Assembly: GCF_011089895.1 (NCBI RefSeq) | Contig: NZ_JAANAT010000002.1 | Coordinates: 372,001-436,000, forward strand | From: Mucilaginibacter inviolabilis | GTDB lineage: Bacteria > Bacteroidota > Bacteroidia > Sphingobacteriales > Sphingobacteriaceae | DNA length: 64,000 nucleotides | Direction of reading: 5' to 3' | Shown: piece by piece, positions 1 through 8,216 of the stretch | Layout: each line of letters starts with the position of its first letter | How positions within the stretch are numbered: the stretch's first letter is position 1 | Program-made: the position numbers and the translations under genes | The notes under the pieces: model-generated | The model's database searches: none | What the model was told of the DNA's origin: nothing | What the model saw: the letters and a program-made list of their open reading frames with translations, nothing else

Positions 1-450
1 TCCGGGATGATTCCGGTAATGATCATTCTGATGACCAACAACATGGAAAATATGGAAATTAGTTCACTGCGTTTTTGGGGAATCATGTCCCTTGCCTCCC
101 TCATTGGGGGTTGCCTGGCCTACCCTGTCAACTGGTGGATGGTTAAAAACAAACTCAAACACGGTATGGGCACCCAACGGGTATTAGGAAAAGGCGGTGC
201 CGTCATAAATAAGGATGAACCATCACCTGCGGTCATGCCCGGAATGAATATGGCATCCGGTGCAACCGCCAACGTCGCCATCAAAAATGGCCATGGCCAG
301 ATGACCATGCCTTCTTCCGAGAATATCAATAAAAAAATAATGGTTGCTGTTCTTTCCCTGCTCTTTCTTGTTCTTGGCGGTGCCGCTGCCGCTCATTGGG
401 GTAGATATAAAATGCAGCCAGGACATACAAGTCAACCTATGAAAATGTGA
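1..450 (+). CDS. DUF4396-type membrane protein, C-terminal part
   Basis: The reading frame is open to the first base, so the true start lies upstream of the window and the ATG at 7 is probably internal. Three hydrophobic stretches are visible: near residues 1-10 and 22-42, and at 102-126. Between them is a His/Met-rich linker (PGMNMASG, NGHGQMTMPSS). The protein ends QPMKM. DUF4396 proteins are integral membrane proteins of unknown function found in Bacteroidota copper clusters. Eighteen bases separate it from the thioredoxin gene, which suggests one operon. The family call rests on the membrane layout, the Met/His linker and the context. A copper-handling role is inference. Confidence 0.55.
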   Translation, partial: SGMIPVMIILMTNNMENMEISSLRFWGIMSLASLIGGCLAYPVNWWMVKNKLKHGMGTQRVLGKGGAVINKDEPSPAVMPGMNMASGATANVAIKNGHGQMTMPSSENINKKIMVAVLSLLFLVLGGAAAAHWGRYKMQPGHTSQPMKM

Positions 451-467
451 TGCTTAATCAATGAACG

Positions 468-1046
468 ATGGATTATCAAACTACAAATAAAAAAAAGAAA
501 GGCTTTTATGCGCGAATAGCGGCTCTTTTGCTGCTGTCAACAGGTGCATTAAATAGCTCGGCAGAACCTTACTACTCAAATACAAACAAAGTACCTGTAC
601 CTACCTCCGCTACCTATTATTCAATAGTAAGCGATACACCGTCGTTGACGCTCGAAGATAAAAGAAGTAAAAAATTAAATTTAACCGATTTAAAAGGAAA
701 GGTCGTAGTAATCAATTTTTGGGCCCCATGGTGCGCGCCATGCAGGGAAGAGATGCCTGGTCTGGATAAATTATACAGGCGTTTGAAAAGCGATCCAAAC
801 CTGGTATTCGTTACTGTGGATATGGATCGTAATCTAAAAAAGTCTCTGGCTTTTATGAGTAGCAATAGATTGACGCTCCCTGTTTACGTGGCGGCGAGCC
901 AGATTCCTGCGGATTTTATAGGCGATGCGATCCCTACAACAGTCATTTTAGATCAATCTGGAAAAATTGTGTTCAAACAGGAAGGGGGATTAGATTTTAA
1001 CGATGAACATTTTATCAAATATTTAAAAAGTTTATTAACAAAATAA
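468..1046 (+). CDS. TlpA-like thioredoxin-fold protein, exported
   Basis: A basic, hydrophobic N-terminus (residues 11-32) looks like a signal peptide or membrane anchor. It is followed by a TlpA/AhpC-TSA fold with the active-site motif WCAPC at residues 88-92 and the cis-proline region DAIPTT downstream. The family reduces disulfides or supplies electrons to cytochrome c and metal chaperones on the periplasmic side. At 192 residues it has normal length. It lies 7 bases upstream of the copper ATPase gene, so it probably keeps Cys or Met sites of the copper proteins reduced; that role is inference. Confidence 0.85.
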   Translation: MDYQTTNKKKKGFYARIAALLLLSTGALNSSAEPYYSNTNKVPVPTSATYYSIVSDTPSLTLEDKRSKKLNLTDLKGKVVVINFWAPWCAPCREEMPGLDKLYRRLKSDPNLVFVTVDMDRNLKKSLAFMSSNRLTLPVYVAASQIPADFIGDAIPTTVILDQSGKIVFKQEGGLDFNDEHFIKYLKSLLTK

Positions 1047-1053
1047 GCAGATA

Positions 1054-3159
1054 ATGAAAGACACCCACAAATATCATCCCGGAGATATGAATAGCATATC
1101 ATCGTCACATGAACATGAAAAACAAACCCTGGAGGCAGCAGTAAACAAGGAGCATATGAGGCACGGTAAAAACGATGCTCAAGCACGAATGGGAATGAGG
1201 GGCCATGATCATCACGCAATGATGATCGCTGATTTTAAGAAGCGGTTTTACGTTGTGCTGCTGCTAACCGTTCCTGTGATGTTGCTTTCCATGCAAATCC
1301 AGCAATGGCTGCGCCTTGAACTTCACTTTACAGGGTCTAATTACCTGCTATTCGGCCTGTCGACTGTAGTGTTTGTGTATGGCGGATGGCCATTTCTGAC
1401 CGGATGGCTCAGTGAACTGAAAGCGAAAAGTCCGGGAATGATGACCTTGATTGGGTTTGCCATAACCGTCGCCTACATTTATAGTGCGGCAACCGTGTTC
1501 GGCTTAAAAGGAATGGACTTTTTTTGGGAACTAACCACCCTGATCGGGATCATGCTTTTAGGGCATTGGATTGAAATGCGTTCAGTCGCCGGAGCATCAA
1601 GGGAATTGGAGTTGTTGGTACAGTTGATGCCTGCTGAAGCGCATTTGATCAATGGAAAAAACACAACCGAAGTTAAAACGGATAGTTTAAAACTGGGCGA
1701 CCTGATCCTGATCAAACCAGGAGAAAAAATCCCCGCTGACGGCATTATTGAGGATGGAGAAAGTTACCTCAATGAATCCATGCTGACGGGTGAATCTACT
1801 CCGGTGCAAAAAACAAAAGGACAGGATGTAATCGCAGGTTCTGTAAATGGCAACGGTTCACTAAAGGTAAAAGTGAGCCATAGTGGTGAAGATTCTTATT
1901 TGTCAAAAGTTATTACCTTGGTTAAAAATGCGCAGGATGCCAAATCCAATACACAGCTATTAGCCGATAAAGCAGCAAAATGGCTGACCATCATCGCGTT
2001 GATCGCCGGTATCGGCACTTTTGTCTTTTGGCTGGCTGATGGCAAAGACTTGGCCTTTGCAATGGAACGAATGGTTACGGTCATCGTGATCTGCTGTCCA
2101 CACGCTCTAGGACTCGCTGTTCCGCTAGTGGTAGCTAAATCGACATCTCTTTCCGCGCAGCATGGTCTGTTAATTAAAAATCGGACCGCATTTGAAAACT
2201 CCCGTAAGATCAGCACTATTGTTTTCGATAAAACCGGCACCCTTACAATTGGAAAATTTGAAGTGGCCAGGGTAGTCGTTATCGACCATCAAAGCGACGA
2301 TCATCAAAAATGGGAAAACGAACTCCTGCGTATCGTTGGCGCACTGGAGCAAAAATCGGAGCACCCCATCGCCACAGGAATCCTCGCTGAGATCAAGAAA
2401 CGCTCCCTGGATGTTCCGGAAGCAAAAGATTTTCAGGCGATCACCGGTAAAGGAGTGGAAGCAATGGTCGAGGGTAAACATCTAAAAGTGATCAGCCCGG
2501 GTTATCTGAAAGAACAGCATATCAAATTACCGGAAGGGTTCGAGGCTAGTGGCAGTGAAACGGTGGTTTTCGTTATGATCAATGATGTTTTATACGGTTA
2601 TATTGTTTTATCAGATATGATACGTCCTGAATCGGCTGAAGCCATACAAACCCTGCATGACAACGGGATCAAATCACTGCTTTTAACAGGCGATAATAAG
2701 CGGGTAGCTGAAAGTGTAAGTGACTATTTAAAAATGGACGGTTTTTTTGCCGAAGTTTTGCCTCATCAAAAATTAGATAAAATAAAGGAATTACAGCAAA
2801 AAGGCGAGTTTGTGGCTATGACCGGAGACGGGGTAAATGATGCCCCTGCCCTGGCACAGGCAGATATTGGCATTGCGGTGGGGTCCGGCAGTGATATTGC
2901 GGCAGAAACGGCCGGAATCGTTTTGGTCAATAGCAATCCGAAGGATATCGTTAATTTGATCTTGTTTGGTAAAGCCACTTACCGGAAAATGATTCAGAAC
3001 CTGGCCTGGGCGACCGGTTACAATGTCGTTGCCCTGCCGCTCGCCGCCGGTGTGCTGTATAATCAGGGTATAGTATTAAACCCGGCAGCTGGAGCTGTAT
3101 TAATGACCGTTAGCACGGTTGTCGTAGCCATTAATGCCAGCTTGTTAAAAGTAAAATAG
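1054..3159 (+). CDS. copB: Copper-exporting P1B-type ATPase, CopB (CPH) class
   Basis: This is a heavy-metal P-type ATPase of 701 residues. The N-terminus is His/Met-rich (residues 19-56, including GHDHHAMM) and has no CxxC HMA domain. The actuator motif TGES is at 245-248, the membrane metal site CPH at 348-350, the phosphorylation motif DKTGTLT from D392, and the hinge motif TGDGVNDAP near residue 590. The CPH signature marks the P1B-3/CopB group, which exports Cu(II), Cu(I) or Ag(I) across the inner membrane; CopA has CPC. It follows the TlpA gene by 7 bases and heads the copper export part of the island. Substrate is inferred from the motif class. Confidence 0.93.
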   Translation: MKDTHKYHPGDMNSISSSHEHEKQTLEAAVNKEHMRHGKNDAQARMGMRGHDHHAMMIADFKKRFYVVLLLTVPVMLLSMQIQQWLRLELHFTGSNYLLFGLSTVVFVYGGWPFLTGWLSELKAKSPGMMTLIGFAITVAYIYSAATVFGLKGMDFFWELTTLIGIMLLGHWIEMRSVAGASRELELLVQLMPAEAHLINGKNTTEVKTDSLKLGDLILIKPGEKIPADGIIEDGESYLNESMLTGESTPVQKTKGQDVIAGSVNGNGSLKVKVSHSGEDSYLSKVITLVKNAQDAKSNTQLLADKAAKWLTIIALIAGIGTFVFWLADGKDLAFAMERMVTVIVICCPHALGLAVPLVVAKSTSLSAQHGLLIKNRTAFENSRKISTIVFDKTGTLTIGKFEVARVVVIDHQSDDHQKWENELLRIVGALEQKSEHPIATGILAEIKKRSLDVPEAKDFQAITGKGVEAMVEGKHLKVISPGYLKEQHIKLPEGFEASGSETVVFVMINDVLYGYIVLSDMIRPESAEAIQTLHDNGIKSLLLTGDNKRVAESVSDYLKMDGFFAEVLPHQKLDKIKELQQKGEFVAMTGDGVNDAPALAQADIGIAVGSGSDIAAETAGIVLVNSNPKDIVNLILFGKATYRKMIQNLAWATGYNVVALPLAAGVLYNQGIVLNPAAGAVLMTVSTVVVAINASLLKVK

Positions 3160-3185
3160 TCATAACTTAATAATAGAATGATGGC

Positions 3186-3689
3186 ATGGATTATTCAATT
3201 TATATCAGGCCTTTGCTGATTAGCGATGCGGAAAACAATTTAAAGTGGAGTATTGATCCGGAGCTCTGGAGATTAACCGGGGAAATGCCGGGAAAGTACA
3301 TCTCGATGGATTTAGAAGCTGCATGGCTATCTTACGTGCTTCAGAATACAACAGATAAATGTTTTGCCATATGCCTTAATTTTCCTGATCATCACATTGG
3401 AAACATCGAACTAACGAATATTTCAGATGAAGAGGCCCGATGCAATGTACTTATCGGAGAAAAACTATTTTGGGGCAAAGGAATAGCGGGTAAGGCCTTA
3501 TCCCTGGTCAGCGACTACGCCTTCTCCTATCTCAAATTAAAACGTCTCTACACAAAAATCTACTGTGAAAACAAGCCCGCGCTTTCAGTTTTTAAAAATT
3601 GTGGGTTTATCGAAAATGGATTAGCCGAAAATAATTTTATAAAGCTTACGCTCGATTTACAAGATCATCAAGTTAAATTGTCTCATTAA
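3186..3689 (+). CDS. GNAT-family N-acetyltransferase (RimJ/RimL-like)
   Basis: The 167-residue protein has the layout of a RimJ/RimL-type GNAT enzyme: an N-terminal strand-helix start (IYIRPLLISDAENN), a central acetyl-CoA region (LFWGKGIAGKALSL, residues about 97-110) and the late motif CENKPALSVFKNCGFIENG. Such enzymes acetylate protein N-termini or small molecules; the substrate cannot be read from sequence. It sits 26 bases after copB on the same strand. Nothing in it links it directly to metal handling. Confidence 0.8.
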   Translation: MDYSIYIRPLLISDAENNLKWSIDPELWRLTGEMPGKYISMDLEAAWLSYVLQNTTDKCFAICLNFPDHHIGNIELTNISDEEARCNVLIGEKLFWGKGIAGKALSLVSDYAFSYLKLKRLYTKIYCENKPALSVFKNCGFIENGLAENNFIKLTLDLQDHQVKLSH

Positions 3690-3707
3690 CCATTTGCTAA
3701 AATAAGA

Positions 3708-4136
3708 ATGATAAAAATTTTTAATTTATTTAAAAAATCGAAAGCCGAAACACGGGTTGACATAGATTTTTGTTCTTCATCTTATCGTCGTTATCAGAAT
3801 AAACAAATTGTAATAGGCCCCCAATCGGATAGCTCAGGCTGTCATACCAAAAATACGGTCATCAGGGTCAAAACTAATATGCCAACAAATCCGGGATATA
3901 GTGTTTTCATTGAGAAGTCTGACGAACATACTACCGGAGATACGTCTGTCATGCCAATCCCTATGAGCATCGTGCATGCCAACAAATATATTACAGTTTT
4001 AAAAGGTTTTGGGGTTCACCCGAACGGAAGTAGATATTTAGATTACGGATTGACAGTACGCTGGACCGATCAGAGAATTGAAAAAATAATTTTTCATCTG
4101 CACGACAGGGATGTTAATATCGAGTTCAGTAAATGA
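3708..4136 (+). CDS. Uncharacterised protein, 142 residues
   Basis: I do not recognise this protein. It has no signal peptide or membrane segment. It begins with a short basic helix (KIFNLFKKSKAE) and then looks like a small beta-rich domain with alternating hydrophobic and polar residues, ending in a YLDYGLTVRWTDQRIEK stretch. It lies 18 bases after the GNAT gene, so the two are probably co-transcribed. Codon use looks similar to its neighbours. Confidence 0.6.
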   Translation: MIKIFNLFKKSKAETRVDIDFCSSSYRRYQNKQIVIGPQSDSSGCHTKNTVIRVKTNMPTNPGYSVFIEKSDEHTTGDTSVMPIPMSIVHANKYITVLKGFGVHPNGSRYLDYGLTVRWTDQRIEKIIFHLHDRDVNIEFSK

Positions 4137-4196
4137 AAGTGAAAATAATAAGTGCTATCTAACCGGCCTCTTTTTAAACCATTAAAAGCTATTGCT

Positions 4197-4784
4197 ATGA
4201 GCTCAGATCAATTCACACGTAGATTACTAATCACTAACCTAATTATGCTATTGGCTATACAAATTGCGGTCGCGCAGGATCCGGTCAAAGGTAAAGCATT
4301 ATTCACAGCCAACAACTGTGGTTCCTGCCATAAAATCGATGAACAAATGGTGGGGCCAGCCTTGGGGCCAATGGTGACAATGGGCCACAAAGAAGATTAT
4401 CTGATTAGTTGGATACAAAACAATCAGGCCCTGATTGAAAAAAAGAATCCAGAGGCATTGGAGATTTATAATAAATTCAATCAGCAGCCGATGCCGGTGT
4501 TTAGTAACCTCACCAATAAGGATGTTAAGGATATCATTTCGTATATAAAAACCGAATGGAAAACCATGCAACCCGCCAACGATGATAAACACAGTAAAGG
4601 AAAAATTAGTGAAAGAAACTTATCTGCAGACAATACCTGGGCGATAATTGGATTAGTTATTACGTTGATTATCGCCTTTCTCATTATTGTTATGTTAAAC
4701 AAGACAATCGCCCGGCTGGAAGGCCTGTTACTTAACAGAAAAAAAACATTACCAAAAAAACAGTTTTCAAAAAAGAAAAGATAG
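4197..4784 (+). CDS. Membrane-anchored monohaem cytochrome c
   Basis: The ATG at 4197 gives a clean signal peptide (residues 1-26, cleavage after AVA/QD). The frame can be extended to a GTG at 4152, but that adds a charged leader. A single haem site CGSCH lies at residues 41-45 with a likely axial Met in QQPMPVF (M99). A C-terminal hydrophobic helix (about 143-165) is followed by a Lys-rich cytoplasmic tail. The layout is a class I cytochrome c domain in the periplasm held by a C-terminal anchor. The natural electron partner is not identifiable here. Its place in the copper block suggests a redox role for metal or oxidase maturation, which is inference. Confidence 0.85.
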   Translation: MSSDQFTRRLLITNLIMLLAIQIAVAQDPVKGKALFTANNCGSCHKIDEQMVGPALGPMVTMGHKEDYLISWIQNNQALIEKKNPEALEIYNKFNQQPMPVFSNLTNKDVKDIISYIKTEWKTMQPANDDKHSKGKISERNLSADNTWAIIGLVITLIIAFLIIVMLNKTIARLEGLLLNRKKTLPKKQFSKKKR

Positions 4785-5082
4785 CCGGACAGCAATGAAA
4801 CAATGTTGTTTCCTGCTTTTACTAAGAAGATTCCACTGTTAGTTGATTTAGATTTATAAGTTCCGTATCAGTAACAGTAGCACTTAGATTGATTTTTTAA
4901 GTAGTTAAATGACACCTTTGGGTTTGGCTTTTATTAATCATTAAGCAAAGTGGGTATACCGGCAAATAATCGTTAGCTTAGTTTAAACATTATATTGTGA
5001 CTAAACCAAAAGCTATTATATTCTTAAATATTGGAACGGTTATTGTTTATCAAGTGGTTCACCAGTAATAAATTGAAATACC

Positions 5083-5268
5083 ATGAAAATATTCTTTTGT
5101 ATGATTGCCTTAACTGCGATCTCATTTAGCAGCGTGTATGCGGAACCAAACATAAACTCATCTGTAAAAGTTGATGTCTTTCAAACTCATAAGAAAAAAG
5201 TTATTCATAAGAAGAAAAAGCCCATGAAAATGAAAAAAGGAACCTCGATGGGTAAAATGAAAATGTAA
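5083..5268 (+). CDS. Small exported Lys/Met-rich protein ending in MKM
   Basis: The 61-residue product has a textbook signal peptide (residues 1-20, cleaved after VYA). The mature part of about 40 residues has two Lys-rich clusters (HKKKVIHKKKK) and a Met/Lys tail that ends GKMKM. A terminator follows directly. The upstream 298 bases (4785-5082) contain no other gene. The composition would suit a periplasmic Cu(I)/Ag(I) binding peptide, but this is inference; no known family is recognised. The -MKM ending is shared with three other proteins of the island. Confidence 0.7.
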   Translation: MKIFFCMIALTAISFSSVYAEPNINSSVKVDVFQTHKKKVIHKKKKPMKMKKGTSMGKMKM

Positions 5269-5287
5269 TTTAAAATTAGTTTTGAAC

Positions 5288-5310
5288 GCCCCGGCTTACG
5301 GGGCTTTCTT
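5288..5310 (+). terminator. Rho-independent terminator
   Basis: A GCCCC/GGGGC stem (5288-5292 with 5300-5304) and a 7-base loop are followed by TTTCTT. It lies 19 bases after the stop codon of the small Lys/Met-rich gene. Confidence 0.75.
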
Positions 5311-5639
5311 ATATCTGATGAATTATTTCTGAGACTTATTCAAGTTCTTCACCGACTATCATTAATCTATTTTTTGCTTACTGCCTTGTGATAATATCAC
5401 TTCACCCTTTTTACGGAGCGTTTTGATCTTGTTCTTTTTTTAGTAATCCTATTACCCTATTATAATCCAATCGCTTGGCATATGTGGTCATACGCTGCAC
5501 TCGCTTGGCGATAGCGATTATATCTGCTGTCAGGCCAAAAAGTTTAGTGCAACCCCTTTAAAAGCATTACATGGAGCACGGCAGGTGTGCGTGAACAACT
5601 GTCTTTCATAAATTCGCTTTGTAGAAACTTTTTACTTTA
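5311..5639. other. Gene-free spacer
   Basis: I see no open frame with coding character in this 330-base stretch. It carries the start region of the following Cys-rich gene but no convincing TTTG/TAnnTTTG pair. It separates the CopB block from the CusABC block. Confidence 0.5.
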
Positions 5640-5675
5640 GTGTGTGGCAAATTTTTAATTTTTATCTATATTTGT

Positions 5676-6053
5676 GTGTTGAAAAAAGTTATTGCCCTAT
5701 TGCTCGTATTTGCTTACGCAATCTCTGTTTACGGGGTTTCTGTAAATAGATTTTATTGCTGTGGGCAACTTTCAACCGTCAGTATTGCTAAAACTGCACA
5801 ACTGAATTGTCCGAACAAGTCCGATCCCTCTTGTTGTAAAACAACTAAGCAAGAGTTTAAGATAAAAGATAATCATGTTTTTACAAAAACAAGTTCCATT
5901 GTATATGTACAATTTGCTCTAATAATTGCTGAGTATTATTTCCAAATTCCTGCTGAAAACATAAGCGTCAAAAATGCCCTGGCTTATAATAGTCATGCGC
6001 CGCCAGCCACTCAGGATGCGCTTTATACACTGTTTTGTACTTACAGAATCTGA
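5676..6053 (+). CDS. HYC_CC_PP-type small exported Cys protein
   Basis: The frame is open from 5640. The GTG at 5676, or the adjacent TTG at 5679, gives a standard signal peptide (KKVIALLLVFAYAIS). The mature protein has spaced motifs RFYCCG, PSCCK and HAPPA. These match the HYC / CC / PP pattern of a small family that is common beside metal-efflux genes in Bacteroidota, here with F in place of H. No function is established. Paired cysteines in an exported protein next to CusABC suggest metal binding, which is inference. The start is uncertain because no ATG lies in the usable part. Confidence 0.6.
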   Translation: MLKKVIALLLVFAYAISVYGVSVNRFYCCGQLSTVSIAKTAQLNCPNKSDPSCCKTTKQEFKIKDNHVFTKTSSIVYVQFALIIAEYYFQIPAENISVKNALAYNSHAPPATQDALYTLFCTYRI

Positions 6054-6176
6054 TTTCCCCCCCCCTTTTTCTTACGGTTTAATGGAGTATCTGGCTCTTT
6101 AAGCTGTAATCCCTTTTTTTATTAATCAAATTTGATGCAAGCCCATGCAATGGGATACCTATTTAAATTTTTAAAA

Positions 6177-6599
6177 ATGAAAACTATCACATTTTCAACT
6201 ATAATGCTTGTATTGTTGTTTTCAACAACACTTATTCAAGCTCATAGCTTAAATGCTACTGAAATTCTTTCAAATAATACTGTTATTACTGCCGTTCAAC
6301 AACATCAACCTTCTGATTATAATGTTGTGGATAAAGGCGTCATCATCATATACAAACGTGAGCGTCCCGGAGATAAACTTAATCTTTTTAAACCTGTTGT
6401 TTCTTACTATTTCAGCTTGAAAGATTCTGAAAAGATATATTCCCTTACCCTGGAGAATTTGAAAAATATATACAGGGACGGTAAAGCTTTCGACTTGATA
6501 GATGGCAACTTCAGGACGGATAATGATTTGGTTTCTTACGATGCTTATCATCATCAGTACAGGATCAATTATTACCTGTCAAAAATCAATCATTCTTAA
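6177..6599 (+). CDS. Uncharacterised exported protein, 140 residues
   Basis: The ATG at 6177 gives a signal peptide (KTITFSTIMLVLLFSTTLIQA). The longer frame from 6132 would place extra polar residues before it. The mature protein has no Cys and contains a Tyr/Asp-rich C-terminal half (SYDAYHHQYRINYYLS). I do not recognise a family. It lies between the HYC_CC_PP gene and the HMBD gene on the same strand, so it is probably part of the copper-response group. Confidence 0.6.
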   Translation: MKTITFSTIMLVLLFSTTLIQAHSLNATEILSNNTVITAVQQHQPSDYNVVDKGVIIIYKRERPGDKLNLFKPVVSYYFSLKDSEKIYSLTLENLKNIYRDGKAFDLIDGNFRTDNDLVSYDAYHHQYRINYYLSKINHS

Positions 6600-6640
6600 G
6601 GGATGCCCGTCTATTTATCTATTTTTAAATTAAAAAACAA

Positions 6641-6883
6641 ATGAAAAAAGTAACCCTGATGGCTACGGCCATCTTTTTCTCTGCTGCAACCGTATTTGCT
6701 GCGGATCTACCCGTTAAAGCTTTATCGGACACCACGAAAAAAGTTAAACCGGCAAAAGTACAATATACCTGTACTATGCACCCGAAAGTATTAAGTGATA
6801 AGCCCGGCAAATGCCCTAAATGCGGTATGGAACTGGTAAAAAAGGAACCGGCTAAAAAGAAAGCTGAAACCATGAAGATGTAA
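6641..6883 (+). CDS. Exported heavy-metal-binding-domain (HMBD) protein
   Basis: This is an 80-residue protein with signal peptide 1-20. It carries one HMBD, a short zinc-ribbon-like module that binds Cu or other soft metals: YTCTMHP at 42-48 and KCPKCGM at 57-63, so the likely ligands are C44, H47, C58 and C61. The same module sits at the N-terminus of both CusB adaptors downstream. The C-terminus is Lys-rich and ends ETMKM. A long palindrome and then cusA follow. A periplasmic metal-delivery role to the pump is inferred from the module and the order of genes. Confidence 0.88.
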   Translation: MKKVTLMATAIFFSAATVFAADLPVKALSDTTKKVKPAKVQYTCTMHPKVLSDKPGKCPKCGMELVKKEPAKKKAETMKM

Positions 6884-6889
6884 TTCATT

Positions 6890-6927
6890 TAAGCCGTCCG
6901 TCTGCCAGCTGGCAGACGGACGGCTTA
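6890..6927. repeat. Perfect 38-bp palindrome between HMBD gene and cusA
   Basis: Bases 6890-6908 are the exact reverse complement of 6909-6927, with CCAGCTGG at the centre. There is no loop and no T-run after it, so an intrinsic terminator on the plus strand is not obvious. As RNA it would form a very stable hairpin 14 bases before the cusA start. It could act as a partial terminator, an mRNA-end stabiliser, or be a dispersed palindromic repeat. Confidence 0.85.
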
Positions 6928-6941
6928 TCAAAACCTTTAAG

Positions 6942-8216
6942 ATGATCAATCAACTTATTAGCCTGTCCTTAAAAAACAGGTATATCGTATTACTGATCGC
7001 CATTGTGCTTTTTGCATGGGGCGCTTATTCAGTACGTGAAAATCCTATTGATGCCATTCCCGACCTCTCGGAAAACCAGGTGATCGTATTTACGGAATGG
7101 GAAGGCCGCAGCCCGCAGATCATGGAAGACCAGGTAACCTACCCTTTGGTGAGTAACCTGCAGGGCATCCCCAAAGTCAAAGCCATCCGGGCCACCTCCA
7201 TGTTTGGAATGAGCTTTGTTTATGTTGTCTTTCAGGACAATACGGATGTTTATTGGGCACGCAGCCGGGTATTGGAAAGGTTAAGTTATGCGCAGCGTCT
7301 ATTGCCGGAAGGCATCACACCAACCCTCGGACCAGACGGAACGGGCGTGGGCCATATCCTGTGGTACACACTGGATGCCAAAGGCATAGACCTGGGCGAA
7401 CAGCGGGCCTTACAGGACTGGTATGTCAAATTAGGACTGCAAACCGTACCGGGCGTGAGTGAAGTAGCCTCTTTCGGCGGCTTTGAAAAGCAGTACCAGA
7501 TCAATATAGACCCGCATAAACTCAGTTATTACAATATCCCCCTATCACAGGTATTGAAGGCTGTTAAAAGTAATAACAATGATGTGGGCGGGCGCAAATT
7601 TGAAATGAACGGTACCGGGTATATTGTCCGTGGTCTCGGTTATATCAAGAGTTTGCAGGATGTAGAAAATATTTCCATCGGAACCATCAAGACCATTCCT
7701 GTCAGGGTGAAAGATATTGCAACAGTACAAATGGGTGGCGACCTGCGCCTGGGCATATTCGATCAGAACGGTGAAGGGGAAGCGGTTGGCGGTATCGTCG
7801 TCATGCGCTATGGAGAAAATGCCGATAAGGTCATTCACGCGGTTAAGGATAAAATGGCCGATATACAAAAAGGCTTTCCGCCGGGCGTGAAGTTTAAGAT
7901 AGCTTATGACCGGAGTGAACTGATCGAAAACGCTATCGGTTCAGTTAAACATACATTAATCGAGGAAATGATCACGGTGTCAATCATCGTTATCCTGTTC
8001 TTACTGAGTTTAAAAAGCGCGTTGAGCATTATTATCCAGATCCCCATCACCATCGCGGCCAGCTTTATCCTGCTCAATGCCTTTGGCATTAGCTCCAATA
8101 TTATGTCCTTAACCGGTATTGCCTTAGCCATCGGGGTGATCGTTGACAACGGGATCGTGATGGTAGAAAATTCGCACCGGAATTTATCCGCTGCACAAGA
8201 AAAAGAAAAATCATGA
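6942..8216 (+). CDS. cusA: CusA-type RND copper/silver pump, N-terminal part
   Basis: This 424-residue ORF covers the first third of a CusA/CzcA pump. It has TM1 at the N-terminus, the first porter domain with DAIPDLSENQV and YWARSRVLE, then TM2-TM4 with the proton-relay helix VIVDNGIVMVENS. It stops in the cytoplasmic loop after TM4 at EKEKS. The rest of the pump is encoded by the next ORF, which overlaps by ATGA. Together they give about 1,050 residues, the normal family length. Intact pumps are one polypeptide, so this is either a recent frameshift or a naturally split pump. Confidence 0.88.
   Translation: MINQLISLSLKNRYIVLLIAIVLFAWGAYSVRENPIDAIPDLSENQVIVFTEWEGRSPQIMEDQVTYPLVSNLQGIPKVKAIRATSMFGMSFVYVVFQDNTDVYWARSRVLERLSYAQRLLPEGITPTLGPDGTGVGHILWYTLDAKGIDLGEQRALQDWYVKLGLQTVPGVSEVASFGGFEKQYQINIDPHKLSYYNIPLSQVLKAVKSNNNDVGGRKFEMNGTGYIVRGLGYIKSLQDVENISIGTIKTIPVRVKDIATVQMGGDLRLGIFDQNGEGEAVGGIVVMRYGENADKVIHAVKDKMADIQKGFPPGVKFKIAYDRSELIENAIGSVKHTLIEEMITVSIIVILFLLSLKSALSIIIQIPITIAASFILLNAFGISSNIMSLTGIALAIGVIVDNGIVMVENSHRNLSAAQEKEKS

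Noticed and set aside
8195..8216. Programmed -1 frameshift joining the cusA halves
   Set aside because: The A-runs before the stop are five bases long and broken by G. No classical X-XXY-YYZ heptamer is in the right frame, and no clear stem-loop follows. Coupled restart or a sequencing slip is simpler.
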